DNA of 64,000 nucleotides from Caulobacter segnis ATCC 21756 (GTDB taxonomy: Bacteria; Pseudomonadota; Alphaproteobacteria; Caulobacterales; Caulobacteraceae), in assembly GCF_000092285.1 (NCBI RefSeq), contig NC_014100.1, positions 2,356,001 through 2,420,000 of the forward strand, given 5' to 3'. Both the position numbers and the translations under genes were made by a program. Below the pieces are notes generated by a model. It did no database searches and was not told where the DNA came from. It saw nothing but the letters and a program-made list of their open reading frames with translations. Positions 26,825 through 36,207 of this stretch are shown here, in pieces. The stretch's first letter is position 1. The number at the start of each line of letters is the position of its first letter.

Positions 26825-27220
26825 CTATTCCGGCGACCAGGCTTGATAGTCGCTGGTGGCGGCCGCGCGCTCGCCGCCGCGCGTCAACGAACCCTTCGGA
26901 CGCCAGGCATGGACGGTGCCGGTCAGGTTCGGGATGTGATCCTTCTCCCAGTCGCGGCGCTTCAGCGGCGTCTGGGTCGGCGGCTCGTCGAAGGTGTAGT
27001 GCAGCCAGCCGCTCCAGTCCGGCGGGACCTTCGAGGCCTCGGCGTAACCATTGTAGATCACCCAGCGACGCTTGCGCTGGTCGTAGCTGTCGCTGTTGTC
27101 GCGCGCTTCGAAGTAGCGGTTGCCCTGCTCGTCCTGGCCCACGAAGACGCCGCGACGGCCGATATGGAAACGCTGACCCAGGGTCGCGCCGTTCCACCAG
27201 GTGAAGATCGCTTTCAGCAC
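26825..27220 (-). CDS. NADH:ubiquinone oxidoreductase accessory subunit NDUFA12
   Basis: A 131-residue homologue of the mitochondrial complex I accessory subunit B17.2, found in alphaproteobacteria but not in E. coli. Motifs are FTWWNGATLGQRFHIGRRG at the N-terminus, RYFEARDN, RRWVIYNGYAEASKVPPDW and LHYTFDEPPTQTPLKRRDWEKDHIPNLTGT. It should sit on the peripheral arm of complex I at the inner membrane. The start is GTG 27220. The core nuo operon is not in the window. It is transcribed together with the DUF2155 gene. Confidence 0.94.
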   Translation of the reverse strand: MLKAIFTWWNGATLGQRFHIGRRGVFVGQDEQGNRYFEARDNSDSYDQRKRRWVIYNGYAEASKVPPDWSGWLHYTFDEPPTQTPLKRRDWEKDHIPNLTGTVHAWRPKGSLTRGGERAAATSDYQAWSPE

Positions 27221-27501
27221 TAGGTTCGCACCCGAAACTTAAGAGGGCTCAAGACAGACCGCGACCTGCGCGGCGAAGCGGCGCGACTATAGGGCCGCGG
27301 CGATGCAGCGTCCAGCGCCGCACCGCGACAACGAACTTCAACATCTTGTGGATTAGCACCCCTCCACCCGCAACATCTATTGAGAGCGGCGGCGAGAGGT
27401 TCTAGCGTGGGTGCGACCTTACGCGCATCCCGACCGCGTGGAATCACGCGTTAGGGATTTGGTAAGCTTCTAAGCTGGCAGACGGAACCAGGAAACGTCC
27501 C

Positions 27502-30237
27502 ATGCGCACGCCCGCCAAAGCCGCCGGAACGGTTCCCACGATGGAATGGCGCGACCTCGAGCGCGCCGACAGCATCATCGTGGTCGCCGCCCCCGCGACC
27601 TGGACGGACGCCCGTGTCGAGGCTTGGCTCGACTGGGCCGGGACGATCGAGCCCAAGGCGCCGCTCGGCGGCGGTCCGGCCCGCTACGCCGAGCGCGTGG
27701 CCAAGATCGGCCTCGCGCGAGGACTGTTCGGGGACAAGGCCGACGCCGCGGCGTTCAAGGACGCGCTTCTGGCGACCATGCTGTCGGGTTACGCCACGCC
27801 GGCCGGCGGTCAGGTCGGCCAGGAACTGCTGCCCGACATCAGCGAAATCGAATTCCAGACCGTGGCGCGGCAAAGCCTGGCCCGCCGCCGCGCCGCGAGC
27901 CTCGCCGCCCAGGCCGCCGGCCGGCTCGACGCGGCCCTGGCCCAGGTGACCGACGCCGTCCGTCGCTGCCAGGGTGACGCGCGGGCCTGCGCCGACGTCC
28001 GCAAGAACCCCGCCCTCGCCCGCGCGGCGCGCAAGGCGCGCGAGCTGGGCGCTGACGACCGTACGATCCTGGAGGCCATCGCCACCGCGGACGCGCCGCG
28101 CTCGCCGCTGGCGGATCTGGCGCCGCCGCCCGAAAACGACATGGTCGCCTCGGCGTCGCGTCAGGGCGTGGCCGCCGGCGACGAAGCCGCCGCTCTGGCC
28201 GCGCATGTGGCCTGGGAGGCCGGCGCCCTCACCCTCGCCTTCTCGCCGCAGGACGCCGAGATCCTGGCGCGCGGCGTCGCCGTCGGAGCCGCCATCGACG
28301 CCAGCGCCTTCCTCGACGACGAAGGCTTTGATGTCGAACGCTTCACCGAGGTGTGCCACCTGTGGGGCACGGCGCTGGAACTGGATCGCGGCGACCAGCC
28401 GGCGCGCCTGTCCCTCGCCGGCGTCGGCGACTGCCTGCTGAGCCAAGGCCTCTCGCAAACCAGCGCCGAGGGCCGCGACGGCGCCGCGGCCCTGTGGGCG
28501 CTGGCCGTCGGCGCCGCCCTTTCGGCCAGCGCCGAGGCCGCCTCCGCGCTCGGCCAGGACCCCGCCTACGCCCAAGACCGCCAAGGCGTGCTCAAGACGC
28601 TGGCCGAACGCCGCGTCCGCGCCGCCGCCCTGCGCTCCGAACTCGCCACCGAGGCCGCCACGGCCCTGGCCACCGCCCATGGCCTGGCGCGCAAGCACGG
28701 CCTGCGCTCGGTCGCCTTGGTCGGACCGTTCGAAGACGCCGAGGCCACGCTGCGCCTGGGCGGCGCGCCCATTGGCCCCGCCAATGCGATGGCGCCCGTG
28801 TCGGTGGCTCAAACCGCCGACGGCCTGCTTCTGCCGACCTTCAGCCCCGCCGCCATGGAGGCGCTCTCGGCCGAAGGCGCGGACCTCGACGCCGCGCGCC
28901 GTCACGCCCTGGGCCATGGAACCCTGGCCGAGAGCCCGGCCATCGACCACCTTGTGCTCCAGGCGCGCGGCTTCACTGCCCACGAGATCGAGAAGGCCGA
29001 GAACGCGCTGCGCGAATGCCGCGGCCTGCGCGCGGCCTTCGCGCCCGCAGTTATGGGCGCGGGTTTCCTGCGCGACGTGCTGGGCGCCTCGGCCGAGGAC
29101 GTCGCCCGCCGCGACTTCGACACCCTGGCCTTCGCCGATTTCACCGAGGACGAGATCGAGGCCGCCGAGCGCCACGCGCTGGGGGCCGGACGCCTTGGCG
29201 ACTGCGAAGCGCTCAATCCCGAACTGCGCGAGGCTTTCCAATCGGTGGAAGCCCCCGCCTTCGCCGACCGCCTGGCGATGCTGACCGCGGTGGAGGGCTT
29301 CGCCTGCCTGCCCACCACGGTGCCTCTGCCGATCGCTTTCGACGCGCGCCCCGCCGACGCCGTCCGGGCCCAAGCCGCCGCCGCGCGCGCCGGGGTCCGC
29401 GCCCTGCGCCTGCAACGCGCCGCGGCGCCCGCCGAGTTCAAGCTGGAGCTCCCCGACGAGCCCGTCGCCGAGCCGCAGCGCCCCACGCCCCTTCGCGAAA
29501 AGATGGCGCGCGAACCGATCGTCACCGAGCGGGTGGTCGAGAAGATCGTCGAGCGCGATCGCTCGCGCCGCCGCCTTCCCGATCGCCGCAAGGGCTACAT
29601 CCAGAAGGCGGCCGTCGGCGGCCACAAGGTGTACCTGCATACCGGCGAGTACGAGGACGGCGAGCTGGGCGAGCTGTTCATCGACATGCACAAGGAAGGC
29701 GCGGCCTTCCGCAGCCTGATGAACAACTTCGCGATCGCCGTGTCGCTGGGCCTGCAGCACGGCGTGCCGCTGGACGAGTTCGTCGACGCCTTCGTCTACA
29801 CCAAGTTCGAGCCGGCGGGCCCGGTGACGGGCAACGACTCGATCAAGTCGGCGACCTCGATCCTGGACTATGTGTTCCGGGAGCTGGGGGTCTCGTACCT
29901 GGGTCGAGACGACCTGGCCAACGCCGATCCCAGCGAATTCAACGCCGACGGCCTGGGTTTCGGCAAGCAGCTGGTCGACGCCGACGAGGACGGCGAGCTC
30001 GATCCGGTGCCCGCCAGCCGCTTCATCTCGAAGGGCTTCTCGCGCGGCGCCACGCCCGACAACTTGGTCTTCGCCGCCTTCGGCCGTCGCCGGGTGGAGG
30101 GGGCCGAGCGCCCTGGCGTGGAGGGCGAGATGTGTCCGTCGTGCGGCGACCTCTCGCTGGTCCGCCGAGGCGCGATCACCGTCTGCGACACCTGCGGCGC
30201 GCAGTCCGACCAGACGGGACCGATGGCGTCTTCCTGA
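27502..30237 (+). CDS. Class II ribonucleotide reductase (NrdJ)-derived protein without the catalytic residues
   Basis: A 911-residue protein of unknown function. The C-terminal part (about 688-855) is nearly canonical for the tail of alphaproteobacterial Nrd[81 protein letters not shown], followed by a zinc ribbon with CPSC (877-880) and CDTC (895-898). The first 640 residues still follow NrdJ in order ([12 protein letters not shown] near 172; [14 protein letters not shown] near 275; [16 protein letters not shown] near 468) but are much shorter and diverged. The NPCSE active-site motif corresponds to SPQDAE near 247, and APTGTIG to GPFEDAE near 405. The radical Cys is therefore gone. The frame is intact and GC-biased like its neighbours. 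Confidence 0.8.
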   Translation: MRTPAKAAGTVPTMEWRDLERADSIIVVAAPATWTDARVEAWLDWAGTIEPKAPLGGGPARYAERVAKIGLARGLFGDKADAAAFKDALLATMLSGYATPAGGQVGQELLPDISEIEFQTVARQSLARRRAASLAAQAAGRLDAALAQVTDAVRRCQGDARACADVRKNPALARAARKARELGADDRTILEAIATADAPRSPLADLAPPPENDMVASASRQGVAAGDEAAALAAHVAWEAGALTLAFSPQDAEILARGVAVGAAIDASAFLDDEGFDVERFTEVCHLWGTALELDRGDQPARLSLAGVGDCLLSQGLSQTSAEGRDGAAALWALAVGAALSASAEAASALGQDPAYAQDRQGVLKTLAERRVRAAALRSELATEAATALATAHGLARKHGLRSVALVGPFEDAEATLRLGGAPIGPANAMAPVSVAQTADGLLLPTFSPAAMEALSAEGADLDAARRHALGHGTLAESPAIDHLVLQARGFTAHEIEKAENALRECRGLRAAFAPAVMGAGFLRDVLGASAEDVARRDFDTLAFADFTEDEIEAAERHALGAGRLGDCEALNPELREAFQSVEAPAFADRLAMLTAVEGFACLPTTVPLPIAFDARPADAVRAQAAAARAGVRALRLQRAAAPAEFKLELPDEPVAEPQRPTPLREKMAREPIVTERVVEKIVERDRSRRRLPDRRKGYIQKAAVGGHKVYLHTGEYEDGELGELFIDMHKEGAAFRSLMNNFAIAVSLGLQHGVPLDEFVDAFVYTKFEPAGPVTGNDSIKSATSILDYVFRELGVSYLGRDDLANADPSEFNADGLGFGKQLVDADEDGELDPVPASRFISKGFSRGATPDNLVFAAFGRRRVEGAERPGVEGEMCPSCGDLSLVRRGAITVCDTCGAQSDQTGPMASS

Positions 30238-30418
30238 TCGCCCGAACGGAGCGGCGCAGCGCCCTCCCCCTCTCATCGACCCACCGTTGAGACGGCCGCG
30301 CGGCTCTACCTGCGGCGCGGTTAAATCCCCGTCATTACCGCGATTTAAGTGGCTTCTGGCGCCGGCCGGGTTCAAACCGTAACTCACACAGTCGCTTATG
30401 GACTGCACGGAGAAATTC

Positions 30419-31294
30419 ATGTTCCGCTTGGGCGCTCCCATCGCCGCCTTGTCGCTGAGCCTGCTGGCGATGGCCGGCCAGGCGCACGCCGCGACCGAGG
30501 ACCGCGATGTCGCCCGGCTGACCTCCTTCGGCGGTACGTGCGCCAGCTGCGATCTGGCCGGCCGCAAGCTGATGAACGCCAAATTCGCCGGCGCCAACTT
30601 CTCCAAGTCCGTCCTGATCGGCGCCGACCTGCGTGGCGCCATGTTCTACGGCAGCAATTTCGTCTCGGCCGACCTGAGCCGCGCGGACCTGCGCGGCGCC
30701 GAGATGCGCGGCGCCAACTTCAACAACGCCAACTTCACCGACGCGCGCATGTCGGGCGTCGAAAGCAGCGGCGCCAACTTCCAGCTGGCGATTCTCGTGC
30801 GGGTCGATCTGTCGTCCGCCGAACTGCACGGCGTCCAGATGAACGGCGCCAACCTGCAAAAAGCCCGTTTCTCGAACGTCGAACTGATCGCGGCGAACCT
30901 GTCGGGCGTGAACGCCCGCGACGCCGACTTCTCGAACGCCGACATCAATCACGCCAACTTCCAGGGCGGCCGCTTTGAGGGCGCCAACTTCCGCAACGCC
31001 GATCTGACCGGCTCGAACCTGCGCGGGGCCACCTTCGGCGGCGCCGATTTCCGCAACGCCGACCTGTCGCTGGTGGTGTTGAGCGGCGCGGACCTTTCGA
31101 CCGCGCGCGGCCTGGATCAGGACCAGCTGGATGAAGCCTGCGGCGATGGCGGCACGCGCCTTCCCTCCGGCCTGACGGTTCGCTCGTGCAGCGGCATTCG
31201 GGGCTCGCAGCAGTTCATGCTGTGGCGGGAAATGCCCAAGGCGCCGCCCGCGCCTCCGGCCCCGCCCAAGCCGCCGAAGCCGCCCAAGTGGTGA
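30419..31294 (+). CDS. Exported pentapeptide-repeat protein
   Basis: A 291-residue protein with a signal peptide (MFRLGAPIAALSLSLLAMAG, cleavage near AHAA at 25) and a long run of pentapeptide repeats of the A(D/N)LxX type (about 45-235), such as GADLRGAMFYGSNFVSADLS, GANFNNANF and GANFRNADLTGSNL. Such repeats form a four-sided right-handed beta helix. Cys pairs flank the helix (CASC near 42 and two Cys near 245-260), and the tail is Pro/Lys-rich (PPAPPKPPKPPKW). The periplasmic or surface location is inferred from the signal peptide. The ATG at 30419 follows a GGAG site; an in-frame ATG 7 codons upstream is less likely. Function unknown. Confidence 0.88.
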   Translation: MFRLGAPIAALSLSLLAMAGQAHAATEDRDVARLTSFGGTCASCDLAGRKLMNAKFAGANFSKSVLIGADLRGAMFYGSNFVSADLSRADLRGAEMRGANFNNANFTDARMSGVESSGANFQLAILVRVDLSSAELHGVQMNGANLQKARFSNVELIAANLSGVNARDADFSNADINHANFQGGRFEGANFRNADLTGSNLRGATFGGADFRNADLSLVVLSGADLSTARGLDQDQLDEACGDGGTRLPSGLTVRSCSGIRGSQQFMLWREMPKAPPAPPAPPKPPKPPKW

Positions 31295-31331
31295 TCCGGC
31301 TGCGCTGAGCCAGACGCCGCAGCGTCCAAGA

Positions 31332-31365
31332 AAAAGCCCTCCGATCGCTAGACCGGAGGGCTTTT
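31332..31365. terminator. Bidirectional rho-independent terminator between the pentapeptide protein and aspS
   Basis: AAAAGCCCTCCG and CGGAGGGCTTTT form a perfect 12-bp stem with a 10-base loop. T-rich sequence follows on both strands, so it can end both convergent transcripts. Confidence 0.92.
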
Positions 31366-31385
31366 CTTTGCGGTGGCCGCCGGGC

Positions 31386-33215
31386 CTAAACCTTGATGGG
31401 CGGCGCGGTGCGGATGTGCAGCTCCTTCAGCTGCTTGTCCAGCACGTTGGCCGGGGCGTTCATCAGGAGGTCCTGGCCCTGCTGGTTCAGCGGGAAGGCG
31501 ATGACCTCGCGGATGGCCACCTGGTCGGCCAGCAGCATGACGATGCGGTCGATGCCGGGCGCCAGACCACCATGCGGCGGCGCGCCGTAGCGGAACGCGT
31601 TCAGCATGCCGCCGAACTGCTCCTCGACGACCTCGGGGCCGTAGCCGGCGATCTCGAAGGCCTTGAGCATGATCTCGGGCTTGTGGTTCCGGATCGCGCC
31701 CGAGCACAGCTCATAGCCGTTGCAGACGATGTCGTACTGATAGGCGCGGATGGTCAGCGGATCCTGGGTCTCCAGGGCCTCCAGACCGCCTTGCGGCATC
31801 GAGAACGGGTTGTGGGAGAAGTCGACCTTCTTCTCGTCCTCGTTCCACTCGAACATCGGGAAGTCGACGATCCAGCAGAACTTGAACTGGTTCTCGTCGA
31901 CCAGCTTCAGCTCCGTGCCGACGCGGGTGCGGGCCAGGCCGGCGAACTTGGCGAACACGGCCGGATCGCCGGCCACGAAGAACGCGGCGTCGCCGGCGCC
32001 CAGGCCCAGCGACTCCATCAGCGCCTGGGTCGGCTCACCCAGGTTCTTGGCGATCGGACCGCCCCAGCCGCCCTGGTCTTCCGACCAGAACACATAGCCC
32101 AGGCCCGGCTGACCCTCGCCCTGGGCCCAGCTGTTCATGCGGTCGCAGAAGGCGCGGCTGCCGCCGGTGGGGGCCGGGATCGCCCACACCTGGTTCTTGG
32201 CGTCGGCGCCCAGGATCTTGGCGAACAAGCCGAAACCGCCGTCACGGAAGTGCTCCGAGACGTTGGCCATCTTGATCGGGTTGCGCAGGTCCGGCTTGTC
32301 GCTGCCGTACCAGGCCATCGACTGGGCGTAGGTCAGGCGCTCGAAGCCCTTGTGCTCGAACGTCGCGCCGAAGTCGTTGACGAAGGTGTGGGTCTCGCTG
32401 ATCGGCGAGACGCGACGGCCATTGCCGAATTCCTCGAACACGCCATGCATCACCGGCTCGATCGCCGCGAAGACGTCTTCCTGGGTGACGAAGCTCATCT
32501 CGACGTCGAGCTGGTAGAATTCCAGCGAGCGGTCGGCGCGCAGGTCCTCGTCGCGGAAGCACGGGGCGATCTGGAAGTAGCGGTCGAAGCCCGAGACCAT
32601 CAGCAGCTGCTTGAACTGCTGGGGCGCCTGCGGCAGGGCGTAGAACTTCTCCGGATGCAGACGCGAGGGCACCAGGAAGTCGCGCGCGCCTTCCGGCGAG
32701 CTGGCCGTCAGGATCGGCGTCTGGAACTCGTTGAAGCCCTGCGCGAACATGTGGTTGCGGATCGACTGGATCACGCGCGAGCGCAGGACGATGTTCTTGT
32801 GCAGAGTCTCGCGACGCAGGTCGAGATAGCGGTGCTTGAGGCGGATCTCTTCCGGATAGTCCGGCTCGCCAAAGACCGGCAGCGGCAGTTCGGCGGCTTC
32901 GCTCAGCACTTCCACGGCCGAGACACGTATCTCGATCTCGCCGGTCGGCAGGTTCGGGTTCACCACGCTGGCGTCGCGGGCGATGACTTCGCCGTCGACG
33001 CGGATCACGCTCTCGGCGCGCAGGCGCTCGACGATCGAGAAGCCCGGCGTTTCGGGGTGCAGGACCAGCTGCGTCAGGCCGTAGTGGTCGCGCAGGTCGA
33101 TGAAGACCAGCCCGCCGTGGTCGCGCTTGCGGTGGATCCAGCCCGACAGCCGCACGGCCGCGCCGGTGTCGGAAGCGCGAAGAGCGCCGCAGTTATGGGT
33201 GCGATAGGCGTGCAT
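31386..33215 (-). CDS. aspS: Aspartyl-tRNA synthetase
   Basis: A class II synthetase that charges tRNA-Asp; in bacteria without AsnRS it also misacylates tRNA-Asn for the amidotransferase route. I start at ATG 33215 ([15 protein letters not shown], 609 residues), the family N-terminus; ATG 33224 would add three residues. The OB-fold anticodon domain (about 1-105, [21 protein letters not shown]), the class II motifs ([53 protein letters not shown]) and a GAD insertion domain are all visible. It shares a terminator with the pentapeptide gene. Confidence 0.97.
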   Translation of the reverse strand: MHAYRTHNCGALRASDTGAAVRLSGWIHRKRDHGGLVFIDLRDHYGLTQLVLHPETPGFSIVERLRAESVIRVDGEVIARDASVVNPNLPTGEIEIRVSAVEVLSEAAELPLPVFGEPDYPEEIRLKHRYLDLRRETLHKNIVLRSRVIQSIRNHMFAQGFNEFQTPILTASSPEGARDFLVPSRLHPEKFYALPQAPQQFKQLLMVSGFDRYFQIAPCFRDEDLRADRSLEFYQLDVEMSFVTQEDVFAAIEPVMHGVFEEFGNGRRVSPISETHTFVNDFGATFEHKGFERLTYAQSMAWYGSDKPDLRNPIKMANVSEHFRDGGFGLFAKILGADAKNQVWAIPAPTGGSRAFCDRMNSWAQGEGQPGLGYVFWSEDQGGWGGPIAKNLGEPTQALMESLGLGAGDAAFFVAGDPAVFAKFAGLARTRVGTELKLVDENQFKFCWIVDFPMFEWNEDEKKVDFSHNPFSMPQGGLEALETQDPLTIRAYQYDIVCNGYELCSGAIRNHKPEIMLKAFEIAGYGPEVVEEQFGGMLNAFRYGAPPHGGLAPGIDRIVMLLADQVAIREVIAFPLNQQGQDLLMNAPANVLDKQLKELHIRTAPPIKV

Positions 33216-33294
33216 CGAGGTCATGAAAGTCTTGAATACGCGGTGATTTGCAAGGCGCGGTAAGGCGCACGTGGGCGCCGCGATGTCAAGGATT

Positions 33295-33330
33295 CTGGGA
33301 CAAGCCATGCGCCCGCGCGGCTTGTCCCAG
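33295..33330. terminator. Perfect 12-bp inverted repeat downstream of tpiA
   Basis: CTGGGACAAGCC and GGCTTGTCCCAG flank a 12-base loop, 14 bases after the tpiA stop codon and ahead of aspS. There is no T run in either direction, so it is a hairpin of a stabilising or weakly terminating kind rather than a textbook terminator. Confidence 0.55.
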
Positions 33331-33344
33331 GGTGATCCGAACCC

Positions 33345-34106
33345 TCAGGCGGCCTGGATGATGGCCAGGAAATCCTTGGCCTTCAGCGAGGCGCCGCCGA
33401 CCAGGGCGCCGCCGACTTCCGGCGCGGCCAGAATCTCGGCCGCGTTCTCGGGCTTGACCGAGCCGCCATAGAGGATCGGGATCGTCCGGCCCTGCTCGCC
33501 GAAACGGGTCGCCAGCTCGGCGCGGATGGCCGCGTGCATCTCGATGATATTGTCGACGGAGGCGACATGGCCAGTGCCGATTGCCCAGATCGGCTCGTAG
33601 GCGACATTGAAGGCCTTGCCTTGGAGGCTGTCCGGTAGCGAGTTGCGCAGCTGACCGACCACGAAGCTCACCGCCTCGCCGGCCTGACGCTGTTCCAGGC
33701 TCTCGCCGACGCAGATGACCGGTTCCAGATCCCCGGCTAGAGCCGCTTCGACCTTGGCGGCCACCTGCTGGCAGGTCTCTCCGTGATCGGTCCGCCGCTC
33801 AGAATGGCCGACGATGACCATGGCGCCGCCCGCGTCGCCGATCATTTCGGCCGAGATGTCGCCCGTATGGGCGCCGCTGGCCTTCGGATGGCAGTCCTGG
33901 CCGCCGACCAAGACGGTGGAGCCCTCCACAGCCTCCGCCAGCCGGTGCAGCAGGGTCGAAGGCGGGAAGATCGCCACCCGCGCCGAGGCCGGACGTTGCT
34001 CCAGCGCCGCCGCGACGGCGCGGGCTTCATCCAGAGCGGCCGCCAGGCCGTTCATTTTCCAGTTTCCGGCGATCAACGGCCGGGGCGTCGTGCTTGAAAG
34101 GGTCAT
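33345..34106 (-). CDS. tpiA: Triosephosphate isomerase
   Basis: Interconverts glyceraldehyde-3-phosphate and dihydroxyacetone phosphate in glycolysis and gluconeogenesis. The 253 residues form the classical TIM barrel. The catalytic residues are visible: Lys in AGNWKMNGL near 16, His in VIVGHSERR near 98, and Glu in AYEPIWAIGTG near 170. Phosphate-binding loops are in YGGSVKPENAAEIL and the C-terminal GGASLKAKDF. It is divergent from ppiD, with 139 bases between them for promoters, and ahead of aspS on the same strand. Confidence 0.98.
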   Translation of the reverse strand: MTLSSTTPRPLIAGNWKMNGLAAALDEARAVAAALEQRPASARVAIFPPSTLLHRLAEAVEGSTVLVGGQDCHPKASGAHTGDISAEMIGDAGGAMVIVGHSERRTDHGETCQQVAAKVEAALAGDLEPVICVGESLEQRQAGEAVSFVVGQLRNSLPDSLQGKAFNVAYEPIWAIGTGHVASVDNIIEMHAAIRAELATRFGEQGRTIPILYGGSVKPENAAEILAAPEVGGALVGGASLKAKDFLAIIQAA

Positions 34107-34245
34107 GAGCGCCTTCTTGGGGACACGCTCGCTTGGGAAGTCAAGCCCGCGCCGCTTGCCCCCGCGCCCGCGGCTCTACTATACCCGCTGCTCTCGACCG
34201 CCTTGCTCGTTGCTTCGGCGGTCTGACTGGAAGGTTCTCACCCTC

Positions 34246-36207
34246 ATGCTCGCCGGTTTCCGCTCCTTCGCCAAATCGCCGTTTGCGGTGCTGCTGTTTG
34301 GCCTGCTGATCGTCAGCTTCGCCATCTTCGGCATCAGCGACGTCTTCAAGGGTCCTCGCGGCTCGGGCGTGATCGACGCCGGCTCGCGCGAAATGTCCGC
34401 GCAGGATTTCAAGCTGCGCTTCGACAACTACCGCAAGGAGATCGAGCGCCGGAACGGCGAGCCTATGACGCCCGACCAGGCCGTCGAGCGCGGCGTGGAC
34501 AAGCAGATCGTGCAGGAGCTGGCGCTTCAGGAATCGATCGCCGCCGCCATCGCCAAGATGGGTGTCGTTCCCTCCGACAAGCTGATCGCCAAGACCGTCC
34601 ACGAGCAGATGAGCTCGTTGCCGCCCGGCCAGCGTCCGTTCGATCCGATCACCGGCAAGTTCGATTCCAAGCTCTACGCCGCGCTTCTGGCCCAGAACAA
34701 TCTCACGCCGCAGGCCTACGAGGCCTCGCTGCGCGACGAGATCGCCCAAGCCCACTTCTTCTCGGCGGTCGCCGACGGCCTGAAGGCGCCGCGCATCTAC
34801 GCCGCCCTGCAGGCCGCCTACGGCCTCGAGGCCCGCGATGTGGCCGCCTTCGCCGTCAACCCGGCCTCCGTCGAGAAGCCCGCGCCGCCGACCGACGCGC
34901 AACTGATGGCCTTCATGAAGGAGAACGCCGATCGCCTGACGCGTCCCGAGACGCGCGTCCTGTCGATCATGCGCGTCAGCGCCAAGGCTCTTGAGCCGAC
35001 CGTCACCCTCAACCCCGCCGAGGTCCAGAAGGCCTTCGACTTCCGCAAGGACAGCCTGGCCAAGCCGGAAACCCGTTCGCTGATCCAGATCGTCGCGCCG
35101 GACGCCAAGACGGCCGCCACGATCTCGCAACGTCTGGCCAGGGGTGAAGACCCCGCCACGGTCGCCAAGGCCTATGGCAAGTCGCCGGTCGCTCTGATCG
35201 ACAAGCCCAAGTCCGCCCTTCCTGACCGCAAGGTCGCCGACGCCGCCTTCAGCCTGGCCGTCGGTCAGGTCAGCGGCCCGATCAACGGCGAGCTGGGCGT
35301 TTCGGTCGTCAAGGTGACGAAGGTGACGCCGGGCGTCGTCGCCACGCTGGACAGCGTTCGCCCGGAAATCGAAGCCGAGGTCCGCGCCCAAACCGCCCAG
35401 AGCAAGGCCTACGACCAGACCCAAGCCTACCAGGACGCTCATGACGCGGGCGCCGACCTGGTCGCCGCCGCCAGCAAGGCCGGCGCCATGGTCGTCACGA
35501 CCGCGCCGATCACCGCTCAGGGCGCCGACCAGATGGGCCAACCGGCGGCCGGCCTGACCCCCGAGATGATCAAGACCGCGTTCGGCCTGCCCCAGGGCGG
35601 CGAAAGCGACCTGATCGAGCTGGGCAAGGGCGAATACTACGCCGTCAAGGTCGAGAAGGTGGTCCCGGCCGCCATGCCTCCTCTGGCCGAGATCAAGCCC
35701 CAACTGACCGCCGTCTGGATGGGCCAGGAAATGGGCAAGCGTCTCAAGGCCAAGGCCGACGCCCTGGCCGCCCGCGTCAAGAAAGGCGAGTCGCTGGAAG
35801 CCGTCGCCGCCTCGGCTCAGTCGAACGTCCAGCGTGTCCCGGGCCTCTCGCGCCAGAACGCCCAGCAGCACATGGGCCTGGGCCCGGCCTTCCTGGGAGC
35901 GGCGTTCGACGCCAAGCCGAACGAGGTGTTCACCGCCCGCGCCGGCCAGCAGGGCGAGGCCTATGTCGTCGCCAAGCTGGAAGCCGTCCACGCCGCGCCG
36001 ACCAATGACGTGGCCCGCTACGCCGTGCTCGCTCAGGCTCAGGCCGCGAACGGCCTGATGCGCGACCTCGGCGAAGCCTCGCGCGCCGCCGCCAAGGCTC
36101 AGCTGAAGACCAAGACCAACCTGACCCTGGCTCGCCAGGCCATCGGCGTGGACACCGACGCCCTGGCCAAGGCCGAGGCCGCCAAGTCTGGAAAGAAAGC
36201 CGACTAA
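34246..36207 (+). CDS. ppiD: PpiD-like membrane-anchored periplasmic peptidyl-prolyl isomerase/chaperone
   Basis: A 653-residue folding factor for proteins crossing the inner membrane. The N-terminus (MLAGFRSFAKSPFAVLLFGLLIVSFAIFGISD...) is a signal anchor with one transmembrane helix at about 12-31. It is followed by a SurA/PpiD-type chaperone domain (about 45-200), a parvulin-type domain region (about 250-370, with FSLAVGQVSGPINGELGVSVVKV) and a helical C-terminus. Parvulin active-site residues are poorly conserved, so it may be mainly a chaperone. The ATG at 34246 begins the anchor. Its stop overlaps the trpE start by one base (TAATG), an unusual partnership likely to couple trpE translation to it. 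Confidence 0.88.
   Translation: MLAGFRSFAKSPFAVLLFGLLIVSFAIFGISDVFKGPRGSGVIDAGSREMSAQDFKLRFDNYRKEIERRNGEPMTPDQAVERGVDKQIVQELALQESIAAAIAKMGVVPSDKLIAKTVHEQMSSLPPGQRPFDPITGKFDSKLYAALLAQNNLTPQAYEASLRDEIAQAHFFSAVADGLKAPRIYAALQAAYGLEARDVAAFAVNPASVEKPAPPTDAQLMAFMKENADRLTRPETRVLSIMRVSAKALEPTVTLNPAEVQKAFDFRKDSLAKPETRSLIQIVAPDAKTAATISQRLARGEDPATVAKAYGKSPVALIDKPKSALPDRKVADAAFSLAVGQVSGPINGELGVSVVKVTKVTPGVVATLDSVRPEIEAEVRAQTAQSKAYDQTQAYQDAHDAGADLVAAASKAGAMVVTTAPITAQGADQMGQPAAGLTPEMIKTAFGLPQGGESDLIELGKGEYYAVKVEKVVPAAMPPLAEIKPQLTAVWMGQEMGKRLKAKADALAARVKKGESLEAVAASAQSNVQRVPGLSRQNAQQHMGLGPAFLGAAFDAKPNEVFTARAGQQGEAYVVAKLEAVHAAPTNDVARYAVLAQAQAANGLMRDLGEASRAAAKAQLKTKTNLTLARQAIGVDTDALAKAEAAKSGKKAD

Noticed and set aside
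27451..30642. A 1063-codon open frame on the minus strand opposite the NrdJ-like gene
   Set aside because: It is the antisense shadow of a GC-rich coding frame with biased third positions; it has no protein motifs and the plus-strand frame has clear homology.
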